Assembly: GCF_023278565.1 (NCBI RefSeq)
Contig: NC_064680.1
Coordinates: 2,542,001 to 2,606,000 of the forward strand
DNA length: 64,000 nucleotides
Origin: Colletotrichum lupini
Taxonomy: Eukaryota > Ascomycota > Sordariomycetes > Glomerellales > Glomerellaceae
Direction: 5' to 3'
The position numbers were made by a program, and so were the translations under genes. This document shows positions 57,210 through 64,000 of this stretch, piece after piece (positions within the stretch are counted from its first letter, which is position 1; each line of letters starts with the position of its first letter). The notes under the pieces were generated by a model. It searched no databases, had not been told where the DNA came from, and worked only from the letters and a program-made list of their open reading frames with translations.

Positions 57210-59152
57210 CTATAACTTTGCCTTCCTTGCTGACTTGTTAAGCAGCGCGTCTCCCAAATCTCGTATGAGATGCTTCTGATACTTTCCACTCCCAGTCTTA
57301 GGCAGACTAGTTCCAACATCAGGGTGACCAATCCAAAACACATGCTCAGGGGCCTTGTGCCGTCCCAACTTCTCCGTAACCCAATCCTTGACTTCCGAAT
57401 CAGTCAGCTTCACAGTGCCGTTCGCCGTCTGCAGAAAGCTCGCGACCACCTCGCCATATCTTTTGTCCTGGAGGCCAACGACACAAGCCTCTGAAATAGC
57501 GGGGTGGCTGAGCAATCGATCCTCGATCTCAGTCGGAGAGATGTTCTCGCCACCTGCCAGATATTTAGTTGAAGTCTTCGGAACTCAAATTTGAAACTTA
57601 CCACGAATAATCAAGTCCTTGATGCGTCCTGTGATGTGAGCATAGCCATCAGCGTCGATCAAGCCCTCGTCGCCTGTGTGCATCCAAACCACTCCATTGT
57701 CGTCGACCTTCATCACTTCTTTCGTCTTTTCTTGATCTTTCCAGTAACCCTTCTGCAATGCGAAACCACTGGTGCATAGTTCTCCTCGAGTTCCATGTGG
57801 CACAATGGCTCCTTGAGCATCTACCACTTTGGCCGCAGTATGTGGAAGGGCCTTGCCCACGGACGCATTTCTCTTCTCATGAGCATCCTCAAGGGACGTG
57901 ATAAATGTAACTGGGCTGGTCTCTGTCATCCCATAAGCGATCAGAATGCCCTCAACGTGCATCCTTTCGCGAATAGCGGTCATCAAAGCGGCTGGCACAG
58001 GAGAGCCTGCGATGAGACCTGTCCGCAGGGTGCTGATTGGAGAGCCTGACTGCTGGAGCGCCTCCAACTCGGCAAGAAACATGCTTGAAACTCCAAGAAG
58101 GGCCGTCGCCTTCTCGTTCAACACAGCGGATAGTGTTGCCTCTGCATTGAAATTATCAGAGGCAAACACGATGGAACTGCCGTGGCAGAATGAAGCAAGG
58201 AACCCCATGATGAGCCCGAAGCAGTGGAACAGAGGTGGGGGGCAGCACACAACGTCTGCCTCGGTCAGTCGCATGGCGTCCCCCACAAATTGAGCATCAT
58301 TCACCAAGTTGCTAGACAGTTCATCAGCTTGGTATTTCTCACTCAGGGCTTGGCGCGGTATCTTACATATGAGTTAGAGTAGCGGCCTTCGGGCGACCCG
58401 TGGTTCCTAGAGGATGTTGAGCACGGGATGGAATCTAGATGGTAGCTAAACTCACCGGAAGTAAACTGGAGGTTCAGTACATCCGAAGGGCGAACCTTGC
58501 GTGCTGCTCGTCTCAAGACGGAGTCGTTCATGAAAATTGACTGTCCGCGGTTGAAGAAGAAACTGTAAGATTCAAGCATGCTACCCTGAGGAGCTTGTTC
58601 GAACTTTTGCAGGTAGACAATTTGTTTGAGCGGAGACTGTCCTTTGTCAAGACTCAAGAGACTTTCTAGGTGCGGCGACAGCGACTTTGTCCCTATTTGA
58701 GGCGACATCAAAAGGAGTTTGCAGCCTTTGGCATTGTGAAGAATTAGTAGAGGAACCAGTATTGAGATAATCACCATGGTTTGCTTACCACTGGCTAACA
58801 CGGCATTTTTCAACTCGTCGGGCGAGTACGTATTGTTGAAAACTACGTAGGGGCATCCAATGCGAGCAGCCCCAAGAAAAAGCTCAATATACTGATAGCA
58901 ATTCCCCGCAATGATTCCCACACGGTCTCCGTGATGGAGTCCAACCTCAAGGATTGCTTTGGCTATAACTTTGCTGCGGTCTGCGAGCTCCCGATAAGTG
59001 AGCCGTGTAGACTGCCACGGGACAATGACGGCAGGGCGGTCCCCATACTTTTTCGACTGTTCTTCAATGATTGAACCAAGCGGCTTAAGGATAAGAGGCG
59101 GCGAAGCAGGCCCCTGAACCAGAGAGAGCGATGCATCCACCGAAGGCGTCAT
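57210..59152 (-). CDS. Acyl-CoA ligase (AMP-binding family), predicted peroxisomal
   Basis: Five exons (59152-58789, 58725-58456, 58406-58367, 58311-57602, 57553-57210) give 575 residues. Adenylation motifs are complete: FTSGTTGRPKAATLTH near 209-224, YGMTETSPV near 351, HTGDEG near 436 with ITGRIKDLIIRGGENISP, and the catalytic Lys552 in TGSGKYQK. The protein ends in AKL, a canonical PTS1, so it should act in peroxisomes. It would activate a free acid to its CoA ester for breakdown. The start is the first ATG of the frame; upstream codons are non-ATG. The gene is intact. It lies head-to-head (324 bp) with the N-terminal block of the broken carboxylase, and both sit in the segment flipped between E2 and E3. 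Confidence 0.92.
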
Positions 59153-59476
59153 GATTGCGGAAGGTGAGGTAAGGTACTTGACGATGAGAACGATGGGCAG
59201 AAAAGACAATCAGTAATATGAGCCAGATGCGAGATTTCGTCTATGAAAACTAATCTACATACCATAAGTCATAAATACTGTTCCCCGGATGTCTGATAGC
59301 CGACATCGAGGTGGGCCAACCGGGGCCCGAGGGGCACGCGGGGATCGGTCCGGCAGAGCGCCAATGCCCTGACCCATACTCAGAAACCCAGTACTTCTAC
59401 CGAGTCACACGCGACCAAGACGCAACTGACTCTGCTCGATACCCACAGCTTTACTTCTTCCCTCAATTTGATCAAC
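59153..59476. promoter_or_regulatory. Bidirectional promoter of the ligase and the carboxylase
   Basis: 324 bp between two divergent start codons (59152 minus, 59477 plus). It contains the GC-rich motifs CCGGGGCCCG (near 59320) and CGGGGATCGGTCCGGC (near 59340), the latter with CGG/CCG triplets of the type bound by Zn2Cys6 factors. Binding by the nearby regulator is only a suggestion. Confidence 0.55.
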
Positions 59477-60179
59477 ATGATTGAGCAGCTTTTTCCCGTC
59501 GAGAAGTCAACCGTTGACCTCACTGCATCCAACTTCCAAGCGAATCGTCAAGCATGGGAGCCGGTTTTGCAAGAATTTGACAGTTATCTGAAAGATGTGT
59601 CCTCGGAAGGGGATGAGGCTTCCACATTGAGACACCAAACGAGACACCAACTGCTGCGTAGGTCGCTTTTCGGTAATTAACATATTGAGACATTTGAGCT
59701 GACTAGCACGGTCCAATGAAGCACGAGACAGGATTGCGTTGCTGCTCGATGCAGACTCGCCGTTTCTTGAGTTAGGATGCTTCGCGGGGTTCAGGGTCTC
59801 CGGGTCTAACTCCTGCGCAAATATCATTGCAGGTATCGGCCTTGTTAGGTGAGTTCACTTGGGAGCACTGGTTATCAATCCATTTCTAACAGAGAACGAG
59901 TCAACGGCCATGCCTTCTTATGTCGCATATCCCAACGCAGAGTGGAGGAGCTTGGAATGAAATGACAGGTGAGAGCTTATTCTCCATTTCTCTCGAGGCC
60001 AGACTCCTAACATAAGGGCAGTCCTCAAGGTCAACCGTATACTTGAAATAGGATTCGAGAACGATCTGCCTCTAATCTCACTGGTTCAGTCGGTAGGATT
60101 GCCATCACCAAGCGGAATAAAAATATTCTGACTATCAAAGGCTGGTGTCTTCTTACCTCAACAGTTTCGAGTCTTCCAT
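59477..60179 (+). pseudogene. Acyl-CoA carboxylase beta subunit (MCC-like), N-terminal block
   Basis: Five exon pieces on the plus strand: 59477-59657, 59707-59848, 59895-59968, 60022-60092 and 60141-60179. They read RDRIALLLDADSPFLELG, then CFAGFRVSG, IPTQSGGAWNEMT, NDLPLISLVQS and GVFLPQQFRVFH, the start of a carboxyltransferase. The block stops at the TCCAT duplication next to E3. Its continuation (KGSQLF...) is at 50285 on the opposite strand, 9.9 kb away. All exons of the three blocks sum to 547 codons with every splice phase matching. Here the truncated message would read into E3, so no full enzyme can be made. Confidence 0.92.
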
Positions 60180-60385
60180 TGTTAGTATCCCTATTATAGG
60201 GTAGTTAGTTCGAACCGTAGTTAACAAAGAGATCAATTAAACTATATAAATATCTACGTAATAAGTATAAAAAAAGAGGTTCTAATTATAAGTTAGGCTA
60301 GCTATAATAATTATAAATAGGGCCCCTAATTAGCCCCTATATAGTTAGCTATATACCGTGGTCAAATTAGACTTCTAATCTAATA
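60180..60385 (-). repeat. E3 LTR (right LTR in element orientation)
   Basis: 206 bp, reverse complement of 56936-57141 except for the terminal bases (TGTTAG here, TATTAG there). Confidence 0.9.
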
Positions 60386-63300
60386 CTAACTTTCTCTTTT
60401 TTTTATTAATTTAATTACTACGGTTAGAAATATAATTCGACCTCGGGCCCATTTACTAAGTCGTCTCCTTTTCCCCCTTTTCTTTACTCTTTTTATATAA
60501 CCTATCCTTTTATTTATATAGTAACTTTTTTACTACTTACGAATTACTCTAATCCCTTATTTAGTACTACTTTTATAAAAGCGTTTACGAAGTTATCTTT
60601 ACTATTAATCTAACGGATCTTAAGTATCTCGCACCTTTTATATAATTACTTAAGGGCTATAATATCGATTATAAGCCTTTTTTCCTTCGTCGTTCCTAAT
60701 TTAATAAGGTATTTATATAGTAAGTAAGAATTAGTATAAATAACTATTAGAATAAGTAAAAGGCTAATTCGATCGGTAATCTTTTTTAACGTTATTAAAA
60801 TTATATAAGAGAGGTTAACGCCGTTAACTATATTATAAACCTCCGATATTAGTATACTTCTCGTTACCCGCTTATTTTTAGTTAACGAGTAATAGATTAT
60901 ATTACCGTATATAGTAAATTCGCTCTTATTTATACTCTCGTTAGCTAAGATAATAATATACCCTAATTATAAAGTAAGGTCGTTATTATTTATAAATAAC
61001 TTATTAATAAAGACGTAGAGCTTATTAATTATAAGGTTGATTAAGTAATAAACAAGACCTTAATTAAGATTTATCTACTACTACTTAAGCCGCTTATTAA
61101 GTACTTTGACGTTTTATTTAATTAGATCTATAGCCTATACTACCTTAGCGTAGTTAAAAGTTATCTTAGGCTAATAAATACTTATAATATATACCCCTCG
61201 CGCGAGCTTAGCTTTATACTACTTTTTAATATCGGTTATGTTTAGATTAACGAGGTTAATCGTCTCGCCCTACCCGTTTTATTAAAAAACGACGTTTTCC
61301 TTTTCGATTATAAGAATCCCGCTATTAAATACTAAGGGGGTATTTATTATAAAGACCTCTTTTAGCTTTATTACGAAGCCCGCTTTTTAAAGCTCTTTAT
61401 TTTCTTTTTTTATAAAGTTAATATTAAATAGGCTTAATATATCGTCGGTCTATATTCTAATGATTTTAAATTAGTCGCCTTCGTACTCCGCGATTAGTAA
61501 GTATAGGTCGTATATAAAAGTAATTATTAATAGTTAATTAATATAAAAATCGTAGTAAATAGCCTACTAATAGGTACCCAATTTTACGAGCCTATATAAT
61601 AGCTTAAGTACTTTAATAATCGTACTTTCTAAGTACTTACTAGCTATTTTCTTCGGTAAATAGGCTAGGATTTTCCTTATGAGCCCTATAGCCGATTAAG
61701 TATAAGCTTAGGTAATATTACGGCTCTAATTCTTATATCCCTTCTTCCATAGCGATGCTATTATTATTATTATTAATCGTTAGTTATAGTGCTATATAGT
61801 AGGCGATTATATAAGTAGCGTCGCTTTTTTAACGTTACCGTACCCCTAAATTACGTATCTAGACTTCTCGTACGGCTAGGGTGTTCTTTTCCCTTTAATC
61901 TTACGAACTATTTATAATTTAAATATATAGAGGTTTATATATTTTTTTAGGTTATATAGGATAAATTAATAAACCCCTCGATCGTAAAGAGTATCTATTT
62001 CGATAAGATCTAATCTCTTATATAGCTTTTTAGTAATTATAATTATACCTTCTTTACGTAGTTTAACTATTAGCTCGAAATCGGCTTTCTCTTTTACTAT
62101 ATAAAAAGTATTAATTACCTTGTTATTAATAATAAATTACCGCGTTAGGGCTTACCGTTATAGTCTTTTGCAACGTCTTATTAGTAATATTAATACCCTT
62201 TTAGCAATTTCCTCTTCCTCGTCGTCTATTAGTACTACTACGACGATTTCGTTAAGGATAATTTCCTATATCTTTACTACGGGTTATATAGTTTCCCCTA
62301 GCTCTTCTTCTCTTTATAAGTTAGAAATTACCTCGTTAGGATCTATATAGTACGGTCTAACTACTATAATTAATACTTCGAGTAGCTAGTTACGATCTCT
62401 CGTAACTATATAAAAGCGCTCGTTAACGGAAATTAACTTATATAGCCCAGCCTACTATTAAGTAATTTCGCGCTATATTTATATATCTAAATTTAGTAAT
62501 ATATCTAGATTATCCCCTATATCGGGCCCATTGCGCGTAGTAATTACCTTATTAACTTACTTTTTTATACTTACTTTACGCAGTGCCCGTATTACTTTTT
62601 TAATTACTTAGGCTCGTTAGCTTATACTTAGTAATAATAGCGAGGCTAAGGTCGTTCTTAGATATACTCTAAATACTAATAGCGTTAGTATAAGTCCGTT
62701 AGGCCCTATAGTATCGTTATAGTATTTAAGTACTATTTAGAGGCATTCGTCGTTAATAAAATCCGGATTTTCCTTTTTAATAATTCTAAACGCCCTTTTT
62801 AACTATTAGTATGCCCTTTTTACCTTTCTAATACTATAATACGCTTTAATAGGTACGACTTTTAGCTATATACCGTAGGCCGTCGTATTATCCTTAAATT
62901 CTACCGATTTAAAGCTAGTATTAGTATCGGTTCTAATACCGTCTAGCGGTCCCTAGTATATATCGATCTAGCTTTTTCGTAGGGCTACTTATACTATCTT
63001 TATTTATAAATCCTAGAGGAATTACCCTACTTAAAAAGATATAGCTACGTCGATTATATATAATACTAACTAACTATTTAAATAGAAAATATCGATAACG
63101 ATTTCCTAGTTAAAATTAAGCTTATTACGCAATTTAAACTTAAATTTACGTAGGCTCTGCGCATTTATTTAGTATTAATAATATACTTTTATTAACTACT
63201 CTAGCGCCCCTATTTCGATATTATTATTACTTAATTATTTTAAGAGGTTATATAGCTTCGTAACCGATAGGTACCCGAATCTCTAATATAGTCTTCTAAG

Positions 63301-64000
63301 CTTACTTTTTATTAAATAATTAATTAACTTCGTATCGTTAATAAGCTTTATAAACGTATACCCTTATTGTCGTTTAACTATCTCGAAGTACTTATTATTA
63401 AAGATTTTATTCTTCGTATTATTAAATATAATACCTAGTCGATCTATATCTTTTAAATATAAGAGAAATAGGGTATTAATAGGCAAAATATAGAAAGTTA
63501 TCGTTCCGAAGTGCGTCTTTACTTTTATTATACCTAGGGCGACGATTTCCTTACCTAGACCGAAACTAATCCTCGTAATACTTACCGTCGACGTATTAAG
63601 CGTTACTAATACGATCTTTTATAGCGCTTAGAATTACCCTTTTTTTCTAGTTAACTATTACGATACTTTAATATCTAGGATAATCCTATAGAAATTATCT
63701 AGGCTATACTTTTCGCTCGTATAGAATACTTATACGAGCTTAGTATTTAAGGGATCTAAGTAGTATAAAAAGGACCCCTCTAGTTACCCTTAGATTTACT
63801 TAGTATTATATTCCTTTTTTTTAAATATTAAGAGAGATAGTATTTTCTCCTTAATCGTTAAGAGAATAGGCTTTAGCCCTATTAGATTCGCCCTTTTAAC
63901 TACCTCTATATCTATTATTTAAAGAACCTTCCCTTACTATTTATAAATAAAAGCTTACTTATTAAGAGCTTTTACTACCCTTTATTCGTTTAGCTTCATA
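60180..64000 (-). mobile_element. E3: inverted copy of E2, running out of the window
   Basis: Reverse-oriented copy of the E2 family; 3,821 bp are visible and correspond in order and spacing to the 3' half of E2 (for example an identical 76-codon chance frame lies 1,940 bp inside both). The stretches I compared in the inner ~1.5 kb (60180 to about 61760) are identical to E2 including RIP changes, apart from the terminal bases; scattered G/A and C/T differences appear further out (near 62050, 62450, 63600 and 63970). It contains the same degenerate copia pol text and no intact frame. The left edge abuts TCCAT of the broken carboxylase. Confidence 0.9.

Noticed and set aside
36576..64000. Centromere or organelle-derived AT-rich block
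   Set aside because: LTRs, target duplications and degenerate copia pol text explain the AT-rich DNA as RIP-mutated retrotransposons.

Overview
This window is nuclear DNA of a filamentous ascomycete (Pezizomycotina). The evidence is short GT-AG introns of about 50-130 bp, two Zn2Cys6 regulators, a DHA1-type transporter, a small secreted cysteine-rich protein, and long AT-rich tracts almost emptied of CpA/TpG, which is the signature of repeat-induced point mutation (RIP). I cannot name the species.

Layout. 1-36 kb is mostly ordinary genic DNA: a partial Ser/Pro-rich protein (-), a 683-bp terminal-inverted-repeat element with a 9-bp target duplication (4458-5140), a PAF-acetylhydrolase-like protein (-), a seven-exon Zn2Cys6 regulator (-), a gene-poor 5.4 kb, a two-exon secreted Cys-rich protein (+), a type-B carboxylesterase (+), an MFS transporter (-), a solo LTR with 5-bp target duplication (26209-26411), two unrecognised open frames (-), a second seven-exon Zn2Cys6 regulator (-), and an HMG-CoA lyase / enoyl-CoA hydratase fusion (-).

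36-64 kb is a transposon-disrupted acyl-CoA catabolic locus. A biotin-dependent acyl-CoA carboxylase beta-subunit gene (methylcrotonyl-CoA carboxylase-like) lies in three blocks: C-terminal (36121-36575, -), middle (49429-50290, -) and N-terminal (59477-60179, +). Two RIP-degraded Ty1/copia-type LTR elements interrupt it. The first (E1, 36576-49428, 226-bp LTRs, CTCTG duplication) itself carries a young intact copia element (42448-48378) with 514-bp LTRs that read as identical and a 1415-codon polyprotein. The second insertion is split by an inversion: the duplicated target (TCCAT / TCTAT) flanks one end of E2 (50291-57141) and one end of E3 (60180 to the window end), which are inverted copies of one family. 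Recombination between E2 and E3 explains the flipped 57142-60179 segment, which carries the N-terminal carboxylase exons and a PTS1-bearing acyl-CoA ligase. All ten carboxylase exon pieces still join in frame (547 codons including the stop).

Functionally, the ligase, carboxylase, hydratase and HMG-CoA lyase match consecutive steps of leucine-type or acyclic-isoprenoid breakdown. The Zn2Cys6 gene beside them may be the pathway regulator; that link is inference from position only.
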